Of a stretch of 6,942 bases of DNA, positions 1 to 6,838 are shown piece after piece. Position 1 is the first letter of the stretch. The number at the start of each line of letters is the position of its first letter. The position numbers and the translations under genes were made by a program. Origin of the DNA: JAUNSR01 sp036655755 (GTDB lineage Bacteria; Bacteroidota; Bacteroidia; Bacteroidales; JAUNSR01); contig JAVVPN010000120.1 of the NCBI GenBank assembly GCA_036655755.1, positions 1-6,942 of the forward strand, in the 5' to 3' direction. The notes below the pieces were generated by a model. That model searched no databases and had not been told where the DNA came from. It saw only the letters and a list, made by a program, of their open reading frames with translations.

Positions 1-1896
1 TTATTTACCGATCTCTTCCTGCAATACCCCTTTTACGATGCTATGGTCGCGCAAATCGTTACGCAGCTTATACGAACCATCCTTACCGATCAGTACATAC
101 GCCGGAATGCCGTCGATATCGAACTGCTTGTAGAGTTTTTCCCATTGTGCGTCGCTTACGCGGTAATGAATCCCTTTGATGTCCGGCACCAACTTATTCC
201 ACAGACCGACCGGCGAAGTTTCCCCTGTGATATATACGAATGCAATATCGTCATCGTTAAAATCAGCCTTCATCGGTTCGTTTGCTTTCAGCGCAGATCG
301 ACACGGAGCGCACCACGTCGCCCAGAAGTCCACCAATACCACTTTTCCCTTATGCTCCGCAATGATCGCATCAAATAGCTTCTCATCCGTTACCTTCGGT
401 GTTTCACGTACGATAAATCCGGTTTTTCCTTTATTCGCCTCCATCTGTTTCCGATGCTCTTCCTGTATCAATGTCAACGTCTGCATATAAAACGGATCAG
501 CGATGGCATTCAGCGTATTTTTCTCGTCGGTGGTGAGCGCCTCTTGGTTTTCTGCCTTTTTCAGAATGGGAAATCCTAAAATCAGGTTTTCCATAAACGC
601 ATCCTTTTTACCCTCGAACAGATAAGGATGCTCCTGATATAAAGCGAAGAACAACATCCCAAAATCCGATGCATAAAATAGTCGGGAAGAATTCAGATTG
701 ATATCCTTCAGTTCTTTTACGATCTCATCACGCGATATCGTGATCGGTTTATAATCCGATATATCGTTCGGGTTGAGATCATGGATATAAGTATATGCAT
801 TCTTGAGGATGGCAGGAGCAAACGCAACCTGATAAGCCTGCGACAGCACAAGCGTGTTTTCGAGTATGTCGCGTTGAAGCGGCGAAAGCGTCTTATCCTC
901 CGCGATAGCCTGTGTTATACGCCCCGCCTCATTACGTATGTAATCCAGGTATTGCGTTTTATTCATCGCGCTTATCGTATCGAAGAATGCGCGCGACGGT
1001 TCTAATCTTTTCCCTTCCCGCCAGGCATAGCTGTTTCGATATTCGCTAAACGCTCCGTACCCGTTGTCTAAATACACGGTACGTCGATTCCCCTCCTGTT
1101 TATTATAGCGTGCCCACTGATGACTCATTGCATTGAGGTCTATCCAAACGGTAGTTTCCGAACCACCCTCTACATAAGCGGCTGTACTCACAATGCCATT
1201 GTGTATGATAAAAAGGGCGGGGCCGTATTGATTGAACGTGAATTCGTATGTGCCATCGGGCTGTGCGGTTGCCTGCGGTTCGAGTTCATCCCCGAGCAAC
1301 TCCGGATACACATAAGCGGTCATCTCTTCCGGGAAATACCCGGGACGGTATCCCAACATTTTAACCTTCACCCGGGTTTCGCCCGCAGTTAGTTTCGTCG
1401 GCACTGCTTCGGCTTTCGAAATATCCTCATTTCTGATTTCAGCAGGTATTTCCGATAGCAAATCCCTTTTTTCGTCCGGCTTCAGTTGGATGCCGTAAAT
1501 TTTGAAACAATCGGCGCAATCGCTCTCTATAAAATCGAATTGCTTCGTATTGCGGGGCAGCGGCGGGAATTTCAGTACGAATGACGCTTCCCCCGATTCG
1601 GGCATCCAGAAATTTTCGTGTAGCTTGATATGTTCGCTCCCGTTAATAATGTATTTCTTCCCGTCGGCCTGCAGATAAGTAGCCGAATCGACCCGTATCC
1701 AGTTGTTCGGTCGATAGAAAGCATCCACATACAACAGCGTAGCCGTATCGTTTATTATTACCTTACTGAACTCGAACGTATGGGTATTGCGCACGCTAAA
1801 ATCCGGTTTCTCCACAACGATATCTTGTCGGTTGCATCCGACGGATAATAACAATGCTGCGCCCACGCCGGCCCGGGCAATCGATTTTAATATCAT
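1..1896 (-). CDS. TlpA-family thioredoxin-fold lipoprotein (631 aa)
   Basis: This is probably an envelope-anchored thiol-disulfide oxidoreductase of the TlpA/redoxin group. The N-terminus has a positive start (K4, R8), a hydrophobic stretch and a lipobox-like SVGC with the acceptor Cys at residue 21, so it is likely lipid-anchored. Residues about 25-260 are a beta-rich region with the segment WMPESGEASF and FDFIESD, a pattern I recognise from long Bacteroidales TlpA-like proteins. A largely helical middle (about 280-490) has no motif I can name. The C-terminal thioredoxin domain (about 505-631) carries WCAPC (Cys529 and Cys532) and the cis-proline motif GIPAY (Pro598), so the redox centre looks intact. 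The start is the ATG at 1896, directly before the signal peptide, and the TAA is at the left edge, so the gene is complete. It lies 24 bases downstream of the acetate--CoA ligase gene on the same strand, suggesting co-transcription. The fold is secure; the substrate is unknown. Confidence 0.9.
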   Translation of the reverse strand: MILKSIARAGVGAALLLSVGCNRQDIVVEKPDFSVRNTHTFEFSKVIINDTATLLYVDAFYRPNNWIRVDSATYLQADGKKYIINGSEHIKLHENFWMPESGEASFVLKFPPLPRNTKQFDFIESDCADCFKIYGIQLKPDEKRDLLSEIPAEIRNEDISKAEAVPTKLTAGETRVKVKMLGYRPGYFPEEMTAYVYPELLGDELEPQATAQPDGTYEFTFNQYGPALFIIHNGIVSTAAYVEGGSETTVWIDLNAMSHQWARYNKQEGNRRTVYLDNGYGAFSEYRNSYAWREGKRLEPSRAFFDTISAMNKTQYLDYIRNEAGRITQAIAEDKTLSPLQRDILENTLVLSQAYQVAFAPAILKNAYTYIHDLNPNDISDYKPITISRDEIVKELKDINLNSSRLFYASDFGMLFFALYQEHPYLFEGKKDAFMENLILGFPILKKAENQEALTTDEKNTLNAIADPFYMQTLTLIQEEHRKQMEANKGKTGFIVRETPKVTDEKLFDAIIAEHKGKVVLVDFWATWCAPCRSALKANEPMKADFNDDDIAFVYITGETSPVGLWNKLVPDIKGIHYRVSDAQWEKLYKQFDIDGIPAYVLIGKDGSYKLRNDLRDHSIVKGVLQEEIGK

Positions 1897-1920
1897 GATA
1901 TGATTTATTTAAAGTATAGT

Positions 1921-3981
1921 TTATTTCTCTATCCTGATCCGCGCATCCACCGCGATTACCGAGTCTTTTCGCCCCAGCAGCGGATTGATGTCGAGCTCCT
2001 TGATCTCCGTTGCGAATCGCAGCAGCGACGATAGCCGCACGATGATCTCGGCATACTGCTGTTCGTCGATACCCTCCTGTCCACGCGTGCCGTGAATAAT
2101 CTTATACGCCCGTATCGAGCGGATCATCGATTCCGCCTCATGCATCGAAAGCGGAGCCAGCCCCGAAGCCACATCCTTGAGCACCTCCACGAAGATACCC
2201 CCCAGTCCGCATAAAATCACATGGCCGAAACGCGGTTCATACTTCGCGCCGATAAACAGCTCCGTGCCCTTCAGCATCGGCTGTATCATCACCCCCGTAG
2301 CCTCCGGCAGTTTCATCAGTCGCTCGAACTCGAAAGCCAGATGCTGCTCGCTCCGTATATTCAATACCACGCCACCTATATCCGATTTATGGATCGGGCC
2401 GACCACCTTCGCAACGATCGGAAATCCCCACTCGCCGGCCTTCGCCAGAATAGCGTTTTTATCGTCGGATACGAACTCGTCCACCATCGGAATCTGCGCA
2501 CAGTCAAAAATCTCCTTCACCACTTCGTGCGATACATAGCCGTCGCCTTCTACCCCCTCAATAATCTTGCGCAGTCGCGGCACATCCACTCCCGACAGAT
2601 CCGGCCCTTCGTTTGTCGGCTTCGAAGCATTGCAGATACGCGCAATCGCGGTAGCCAGCGTTACCTCGTCGGCAAAATTCACATTCCCCTTCGCCAAAAA
2701 ACTCTTCACCTCTTCGCCCGCCGTCACGATCGACGGCAACACGGGGAAGATCGGCTTCGACGATTCGCGAATCTTCTCGTCGAGCACCTTATAAGCGTCA
2801 TACACCTGCACCAGCCCGGGGCTTCCGAAAATCACCGCTATCCCATCGATATTGTCGAACCGCTTTTCGCAGAAATCGAGGCATACCGCCAGCTGTTCGG
2901 GCGTACCCGTAGCCAGAATATCGATCGGGTTCGCCGTCGAAGAGCCCGCGTACAGATGCCCTTTGAGTTCTTCCGCGATTGGCCCACGCAAGTCGGGCAC
3001 CGCCAGTCCCCCCTTCGACAAAGCATCCGTCAGCATCACCGCCGGTCCCCCCGCATGGGTGATGATCGCGATATTTTTCCCCTTGATCTCCTTCAGCGTA
3101 AACAGCGACCCCACCGTAGTAAGCTCCTCGCGGCTGAAACATCGTACGATGCCCGCCTTTCGGAAGAGCGCCTCCACCGCCAGATCGGAACTGGCAATCG
3201 CACCCGTATGCGAGCTTGCCGCACGCGCACCCGAATCGGACGATCCAGATTTGATGGCAGCGATGCGACACCCCTTGCGAATGAGCGAAGCCGCATGCAT
3301 CAGCAACTTATCCGGGTCTTTGATATTTTCAATGTAGAGTAGTTTTATCCGTGAGTCTTTATCCGGATCGAAATTCCGGTCCATATATTCCAGCACATCT
3401 TCCACACCGATCTGCGTGGCATTTCCCACCGACCAAACCGAATTAAACCGAAGCCCCTTGGCAAAAGCCGATTCGAGGATATACACCACCGTAGCGCCCG
3501 AACTTGAAATCAGGTCGGCCCCTTTCGGATCGAAAGCGGGTATCGGCAGGGTAAACACACTGTGGTGATTGCGGTTCATCAGTCCGATACAGTTCGGCCC
3601 GATCAATGCCGCGCCATACTTCTTACATGTATCGGCAATCTGCTGTTCGAAGAGTTTCCCCTCCTCCGTTTCTTCCGAAAATCCGGCCGACAGGATGATA
3701 AACGCCTTCACTCCCTTTTGAGCTGCCAGCGTCTCTACCGCCGCCGGACAAGCGGCTGCCGGAATAGCCAGAATGGCCAGATCAGCCTCGGGCGCTTCTT
3801 CCACCGACGGGTAACAGCGTATTCCCTGCACCTCCTTTTCCTTCGGATTGACGGCATACAATTTTCCCTTGAAATCTCCCTGCTGCAAGTTCCGAATCAC
3901 CTTTCCGCCCGGTTTGCGGATGTTGTCGGAGCCGCCTACGATTAGAATCGAGGCGGGATTAAGTAGTTGATGGTTAATCAT
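1921..3981 (-). CDS. Acetate--CoA ligase (ADP-forming), fused alpha-beta subunits (686 aa)
   Basis: This cytoplasmic enzyme family converts acetyl-CoA (or another acyl-CoA) plus ADP and phosphate to the acid, CoA and ATP, giving substrate-level phosphorylation at the end of fermentation; some members run in reverse. Domains in order: a CoA-binding Rossmann domain (about 7-130, SILIVGGSDN near the start), two succinyl-CoA-ligase-like flavodoxin domains (about 150-450), and a C-terminal ATP-grasp domain (about 465-686). The phosphate-carrying histidine of the alpha part is His258 in SSHTGA. The second conserved histidine, in the beta part, is His531 in HKSDIGG. The ATP-grasp end has GLGGIFVEV (592-600) and ELDINPLLG (662-670). 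All key residues are present and the length fits single-chain alpha-beta fusions. The ATG at 3981 is chosen because MINHQLLNPASI fits the family start. It is the first gene of the minus-strand pair. The exact acyl substrate cannot be read from sequence; protein acyltransferase relatives carry an extra GNAT domain that is absent here. Confidence 0.93.
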   Translation of the reverse strand: MINHQLLNPASILIVGGSDNIRKPGGKVIRNLQQGDFKGKLYAVNPKEKEVQGIRCYPSVEEAPEADLAILAIPAAACPAAVETLAAQKGVKAFIILSAGFSEETEEGKLFEQQIADTCKKYGAALIGPNCIGLMNRNHHSVFTLPIPAFDPKGADLISSSGATVVYILESAFAKGLRFNSVWSVGNATQIGVEDVLEYMDRNFDPDKDSRIKLLYIENIKDPDKLLMHAASLIRKGCRIAAIKSGSSDSGARAASSHTGAIASSDLAVEALFRKAGIVRCFSREELTTVGSLFTLKEIKGKNIAIITHAGGPAVMLTDALSKGGLAVPDLRGPIAEELKGHLYAGSSTANPIDILATGTPEQLAVCLDFCEKRFDNIDGIAVIFGSPGLVQVYDAYKVLDEKIRESSKPIFPVLPSIVTAGEEVKSFLAKGNVNFADEVTLATAIARICNASKPTNEGPDLSGVDVPRLRKIIEGVEGDGYVSHEVVKEIFDCAQIPMVDEFVSDDKNAILAKAGEWGFPIVAKVVGPIHKSDIGGVVLNIRSEQHLAFEFERLMKLPEATGVMIQPMLKGTELFIGAKYEPRFGHVILCGLGGIFVEVLKDVASGLAPLSMHEAESMIRSIRAYKIIHGTRGQEGIDEQQYAEIIVRLSSLLRFATEIKELDINPLLGRKDSVIAVDARIRIEK

Positions 3982-4032
3982 AGTATGGAATATTTATACA
4001 ATAAATGTAAAGAAATATTTTGTAAAACGGGG
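3982..4032. promoter_or_regulatory. Divergent intergenic gap between acetate--CoA ligase and AAA_14 ATPase genes
   Basis: This short, very AT-rich stretch separates the two divergent starts and must hold the minus-strand promoter if the ligase gene begins a transcript. On the minus strand TACATTTA (complement of 4000-4007) resembles the Bacteroides -7 element TAnnTTTG with one mismatch, but I find no well-placed TTTG upstream, so no promoter is called with confidence. If the ATPase really starts at 3967 or 3985, this stretch is coding and the divergent genes overlap or nearly touch. Confidence 0.3.
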
Positions 4033-5259
4033 ATGTTGGTGAGTTTTTGTTTTTATCTACCGATAAAAGGGAAGAGTTTGGATATTTTGTCAATTATAAT
4101 TGACAAAATAATTTGTATCAAAGTTCTTACCGGACAACGACGTGTAGGAAAAAGTTATATTTTGATGCAGTTGGTCGACGAAATTATCCGCAAAAATCCG
4201 AATGCCAATATTATTTATGTTGATAAAGAATTGCAGGAATTCTCGGATATTCGTACTTCGACACAGCTCTATTCCTTTGTAGAAGAAAATTTGAAAGAAG
4301 GAGCAAATTATCTGCTGATCGACGAGGTGCAGGAAATCGAATCGTTCGAATTGGCTCTTCGCAGCCTTTTGAACGAACAGAAATGCGATATTTATTGTAC
4401 CGGAAGTAATGCAAAGATGTTTTCGGGCGAATTGGCCACTACCCTCGGTGGCCGTTATATCGAATTTCCGATCTATTCATTGGGATATGCCGAATTTATA
4501 CGGTTTAACCAAATAGACGATTCGAATGAAAGTCTGCGCAAATACCTTATTCTGGGTGGCATGCCCTATTTGGTCCATTTGGGGCTCGATCAAGATGTTA
4601 CGTTCGAATATTTGAAAAGTATTTACTCTACTATTCTGCTGCGCGATGTGGTTTCGCGCGAATCGATTCGTAACGTCTCTTTTCTCGAAAATCTGGTTGC
4701 CTTTCTAGCCGATAATACCGGTAGTTTGTTTTCTGCACAAAACATAAGCAAATACCTCAAATCACAACAAATCAATCTCCCTACACAAACGATTCTCAAC
4801 TATTTGCGAGCATTAGGTAACTCGTATTTCATCTATAAGGTTCCACGTGCAGATGTAAAAGGAATGAAGATTTTCGAAGTGGGAGAAAAATATTATTTCG
4901 AAGATCTCGGCTTGCGAAATGCGATTCGTCGTTTCGATTTCCGCTCGGATGTCAATAAGCTGATGGAGAATGTGGTATATATGGAGCTTAAAAGACGCGG
5001 TTACGACGTGTATGTAGGTAAAATGGGTGATAAGGAGATCGACTTCGTTGCTGAGAAAGGTGAAAACCGTATCTATGTGCAGGTAGCCTATATGCTGACC
5101 GATCAGGCTACCATCGACCGCGAATTTGGCAATCTGTTGGAGCTTTCCGATCATTACCCCAAATACGTCGTTACAATGGACGAGCTACCGGTAGGTGGCA
5201 ATTACCAAGGGGTTCGGCAGATTCATCTGCGGGAGTTTTTGATGATGAACCTCTCGTAA
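4033..5259 (+). CDS. AAA_14/DUF4143 family ATP-binding protein (about 408 aa)
   Basis: This is a P-loop ATPase of the AAA_14 plus DUF4143 type, widespread in Bacteroidales and archaea with no settled function. Numbered from the chosen ATG, Walker A is GQRRVGKS (34-41), Walker B is LLIDE (94-98), a sensor-like TGSNAK is at 123-128, and LGGRYIEF follows at about 138-145. The DUF4143 part (about 205-300) looks like a winged-helix region. The C-terminal part has the PD-(D/E)XK-like pattern E318, EID (335-337) and YVQV (348-351); the usual Lys is replaced by Gln, so nuclease activity is doubtful. The open frame reaches back to ATGs at 3967 and 3985, the first overlapping the divergent gene by 15 bases. 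I prefer 4033 because homologues usually begin 20-35 residues before the Walker A region. No clear ribosome binding site decides it. Residues before IKVLTGQRR match the family poorly, and a 28-bp palindrome lies there. Confidence 0.85.
   Translation: MLVSFCFYLPIKGKSLDILSIIIDKIICIKVLTGQRRVGKSYILMQLVDEIIRKNPNANIIYVDKELQEFSDIRTSTQLYSFVEENLKEGANYLLIDEVQEIESFELALRSLLNEQKCDIYCTGSNAKMFSGELATTLGGRYIEFPIYSLGYAEFIRFNQIDDSNESLRKYLILGGMPYLVHLGLDQDVTFEYLKSIYSTILLRDVVSRESIRNVSFLENLVAFLADNTGSLFSAQNISKYLKSQQINLPTQTILNYLRALGNSYFIYKVPRADVKGMKIFEVGEKYYFEDLGLRNAIRRFDFRSDVNKLMENVVYMELKRRGYDVYVGKMGDKEIDFVAEKGENRIYVQVAYMLTDQATIDREFGNLLELSDHYPKYVVTMDELPVGGNYQGVRQIHLREFLMMNLS
4083..4110. repeat. Perfect 28-bp palindrome in the 5' end of the ATPase gene
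   Basis: The two halves are exact reverse complements with no spacer, centred between 4096 and 4097; the core is GTCAATTATAATTGAC. The bases just outside (A at 4082, A at 4111) break the symmetry. In frame it encodes roughly ILSIIIDKI, about 10 codons before the Walker A glycine. A half-site-like copy, ATATTTTGT, also occurs at 4015-4023. The position near the translation start suggests an operator or an mRNA hairpin acting on the ATPase gene or the divergent ligase gene, but no function is shown. Confidence 0.9.
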
Positions 5260-5277
5260 CGCGTCTGCGTTATTTTT
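5257..5277 (+). terminator. Small hairpin plus T-run overlapping the ATPase stop codon
   Basis: The stop codon begins a 6-bp stem, TAACGC (5257-5262) pairing with GCGTTA (5267-5272), with a GTCT loop, followed directly by TTTTT (5273-5277). This has the shape of an intrinsic terminator but is short, so termination is likely weak. It would partly separate the ATPase from the ASCH gene 39 bases downstream. Confidence 0.4.
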
Positions 5278-5298
5278 CTGTAACCAATTTTCAACCCT

Positions 5299-5694
5299 AT
5301 GAAAACGAAAATTCTTTCCGTACGGCAGCCGTATGCCGGTTTGTTATGCTTAGGTCTGAAGCCTGAGGAGTATCGTAGTTGGAAAACCGATTTCAGAGGA
5401 AAGCTTCTGATTCACTCTACCGCTAAGGCCGATGAAGAGTTGCGCTTTAAAGACCTCGATCCGGACGAGCAAAAAGATATCCTTGAAGTGGTAAAAGACC
5501 CCGCCGTTTTCGACCGTGCCATGAGCCTCCATTCGGCCATCATCGGCAGTGTGGATGTGGTGGATTGCGAAATGCTCGGTGAAGGCGACTATGCGTGGGT
5601 AGTGGAGAATCCGGTTCTCTTTGACCACCCGATCGAGGGTATCAAAGGTAAACTCGGACTTTGGGACTATGATTTGCCGAAGGGCTGGGAGTAG
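5299..5694 (+). CDS. ASCH-domain protein (131 aa)
   Basis: This is a small soluble protein that is almost entirely one ASCH domain, a PUA-like beta-barrel fold proposed to bind RNA or modified nucleobases; one bacterial branch (YqfB) hydrolyses N4-acetylcytidine, but membership of that branch is not shown here. Visible family features are SVRQPYA (7-13), EYRSWKTDFRGKLLIHSTA (24-42), with W28 and the RGKLLIH strand as hallmarks, IIGSVDVVDC (81-90), and YAWVVENP (98-105) followed by KGKLGLWDY near the end. A charged insert (about 44-75) lies between the first and second motifs. The ATG at 5299 puts the conserved ILSVRQP strand at the very N-terminus, as expected. It has no Shine-Dalgarno sequence, which is normal in this phylum. 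It follows the ATPase by 39 bases on the same strand, across a weak terminator-like hairpin, so co-transcription is possible but not certain. The ligand and any link with its neighbours are unknown. Confidence 0.9.
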   Translation: MKTKILSVRQPYAGLLCLGLKPEEYRSWKTDFRGKLLIHSTAKADEELRFKDLDPDEQKDILEVVKDPAVFDRAMSLHSAIIGSVDVVDCEMLGEGDYAWVVENPVLFDHPIEGIKGKLGLWDYDLPKGWE

Positions 5695-5767
5695 AAATAG
5701 CGATTGTTTATATGTGAATGGGGTTTCCTGCATTACCTCTTCGTGATTGCTTGGCACCTCTTTTTCC

Positions 5768-5851
5768 CGTCCGTGGGCGCGTCCCGCTCCGTACGCGCCC
5801 GCGTCCCGATCGGGACGTGCGCCTGTACGGGCCGGAACGCGCCCGCGGACG
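5768..5851. repeat. 84-bp GC-rich imperfect inverted repeat (REP- or MITE-like)
   Basis: Two 42-base arms meet without a spacer at 5809/5810. The central 16 bp, CGTCCCGATCGGGACG (5802-5817), are a perfect palindrome. Of 42 arm positions I count 34 Watson-Crick pairs, 4 G-T pairs and 4 mismatches. The stem can be extended outward by CCTCT (5757-5761) with AGAGG (5853-5857) across a bulge. Inside, the unit ACGCGCCCGCG is repeated directly at 5793-5803 and 5837-5847, and GCGTCCC occurs at 5779-5785 and 5801-5807. This looks like an extragenic palindromic element or a small non-autonomous mobile element. I see no transposase and no convincing target-site duplication. Confidence 0.75.
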
Positions 5852-5888
5852 TAGAGGGACGCGATTTTGAAAAGGGAAAGGAGTAGGC

Positions 5889-5913
5889 GCTCCTTTTCGT
5901 TGGAAAAGGGAGC
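5889..5913. repeat. Small hairpin next to the GC-rich element
   Basis: GCTCCTTTTC (5889-5898) pairs with GAAAAGGGAGC (5903-5913): 10 bp, a GTTG loop and one bulged G at 5910. A T-run follows only several bases later (GTTTTT, 5918-5923), so a terminator role on the plus strand for the ASCH gene is possible but unproven. The GAAAAGGGA motif also occurs at 5869-5877, so this may be an outlying part of the repeat element. Confidence 0.4.
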
Positions 5914-6008
5914 TAAAGTTTTTGAGGAGGGGATAGAATGGTATTCTGAATAGGTTGGGGTTGAGGGATGGTTTGGGAGGTATTGATTTGAGGAACTCAT
6001 CCAAGTTT

Positions 6009-6038
6009 GCTTGATTTATCAGAAACGATAAATCAAGC
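6009..6038. repeat. Perfect 12-bp-arm inverted repeat upstream of cas6
   Basis: GCTTGATTTATC (6009-6020) and GATAAATCAAGC (6027-6038) are exact reverse complements around the loop AGAAAC. ATTTTATGCTTT follows, which is T-rich but not a clean T-run. It could be a terminator closing the upstream region, or an operator about 130 bases before the cas operon. It is a single copy with no spacers, so it is not a CRISPR array. Confidence 0.6.
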
Positions 6039-6118
6039 GATTTTATGCTTTAAAGTATATTTAATCAGTTCGTTATTTATTTTGCTTGTTTGTAAATTGA
6101 TAAAAGCGATAAAAATAT

Positions 6119-6148
6119 TTTGGAATTTTAAATATTAATTTTAATTTG
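6119..6148 (+). promoter_or_regulatory. Possible Bacteroidota-type promoter for cas6
   Basis: TTTG at 6119-6122 is followed 18 bases later by TTAATTTG at 6141-6148. This is close to the Bacteroides -33/-7 consensus (TTTG, about 19-21 bases, TAnnTTTG), with one mismatch and slightly short spacing. It would start transcription about 10-15 bases before the cas6 ATG. The region is so AT-rich that chance matches are likely. Confidence 0.25.
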
Positions 6149-6167
6149 CTTAAAAATTTCAAATACT

Positions 6168-6827
6168 ATGAGAATATTGTTAAAATGCACTCCAAATACC
6201 CAAACAATTCCTTTTGATTATCAGCAGAAAATGATTGGTGTTCTTCATAAATGGTTGGGAGAAAACCAACTTCATGATAAAATATCCTTGTATTCTTTTT
6301 CTTGGCTTCAAAAATTGATACCCAATAAGGTGGGTTTCGATTGTCCAAAAGGGACATTCTTTTTTATTAGTTTTTTCGAGGAAGATTATCTAAAAAAACT
6401 GATTGACTCTATCCTTAAAGATCCCGACATGTTTTGCGGAATACAAGTGGCGGAAATACAAATGGTGAATACCCCCCAGTTTGGTGAGGAAGAACGGTTT
6501 TCTTTGGCATCTCCAGTTCTGATTAAGCAGAATATTGACGGGAATATTAAGTTCTATACTTATGAGAATCCTGAAAGTAATCGGATTTTGACAGAGACTA
6601 TTCTGCATAAGATGGAAAAAGCGGGCTTAGATCCGGACGCAACATTAAGAATAGAATTCGATTTGTCTTATCCGAAAAAGAAAACCAAGTTGGTAACACT
6701 ACACGGAGTTAAGAATAAAACCAATATTTGTCCGGTAAAAGTGAGTGCGAAACCCGAAACCCTCCGTTTTATATGGAACGTAGGATTGGGTAATTCAACA
6801 GGGAGTTCATTTGGAGCGCTTAATTAA
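6168..6827 (+). CDS. cas6: CRISPR-associated endoribonuclease Cas6 (219 aa)
   Basis: Cas6 cuts the long CRISPR transcript within each repeat to make mature crRNAs for type I or III effector complexes. The protein has the expected plan of two ferredoxin-like (RAMP) halves. The first opens with the strand MRILLKC and the helix containing IPFDYQQKMIGVLHKWL (14-30), followed by QLHDKISLYSFSWLQ (34-48); His36 there sits where many relatives carry the catalytic histidine. The second half ends in the glycine-rich loop GLGNSTGSSFGALN (206-219), the hallmark of Cas6. The length is at the short end of the family, but the C-terminal loop is complete, so the gene is not truncated. The only nearby ATG (6168) begins the first beta strand. 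It is the first visible gene of the cas operon, with the next gene only 11 bases downstream. It is more AT-rich than the minus-strand genes, consistent with acquired immunity genes. Confidence 0.9.
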   Translation: MRILLKCTPNTQTIPFDYQQKMIGVLHKWLGENQLHDKISLYSFSWLQKLIPNKVGFDCPKGTFFFISFFEEDYLKKLIDSILKDPDMFCGIQVAEIQMVNTPQFGEEERFSLASPVLIKQNIDGNIKFYTYENPESNRILTETILHKMEKAGLDPDATLRIEFDLSYPKKKTKLVTLHGVKNKTNICPVKVSAKPETLRFIWNVGLGNSTGSSFGALN

Positions 6828-6838
6828 AACTTAAATGT

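Larger units (their letters stand above)
5695..6167. other. 473-base non-coding gap rich in inverted repeats
   Basis: I find no credible gene here. The open frames crossing it, including minus-strand ones through 5708-6004, are Arg/Pro/Gly-rich products of a GC-rich hairpin or run opposite the ASCH gene. In order it holds an 84-bp GC-rich inverted repeat (5768-5851), a smaller hairpin (5889-5913), a G-rich stretch (about 5920-5990), a perfect 12-bp-arm inverted repeat (6009-6038), and about 130 strongly AT-rich bases leading into cas6. Composition swings from about 77% GC (5766-5865) to very low GC after 6040, suggesting a junction between segments of different origin. Confidence 0.8.

Noticed and set aside
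2798..3271. Minus-strand open frame of 157 codons in another frame of the ligase gene
   Set aside because: It has low-complexity Gly/Arg-rich content and is completely inside the real gene, whose reading frame is unbroken.
2221..3342. Long plus-strand open frame (373 codons) opposite the acetate--CoA ligase gene
   Set aside because: It is very rich in Arg, His and Gln, has no recognisable domain, and lies wholly antisense to a gene with all family motifs intact.
5768..5851. Insertion sequence or transposon remnant
   Set aside because: No transposase fragment is present and no clear direct target duplication flanks the inverted repeat, so only a repeat element is claimed.
5704..5886. 60-codon plus-strand open frame after the ASCH gene
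   Set aside because: Most of it is a translation of the GC-rich inverted repeat; there is no domain, conserved pattern or start signal.
5350..6000. Minus-strand open frames running through the GC-rich hairpin and opposite the ASCH gene
   Set aside because: Their Arg/Gly/Pro-rich parts come from the inverted repeat, and the remainder is antisense to the well-supported ASCH gene.
6009..6038. Possible CRISPR repeat upstream of cas6
   Set aside because: There is only one copy with no spacer-repeat periodicity; it is a simple hairpin.
5695..6167. tRNA or other known RNA gene in the gap
   Set aside because: I saw no cloverleaf, TPsiC-like motif or known riboswitch core in either strand.
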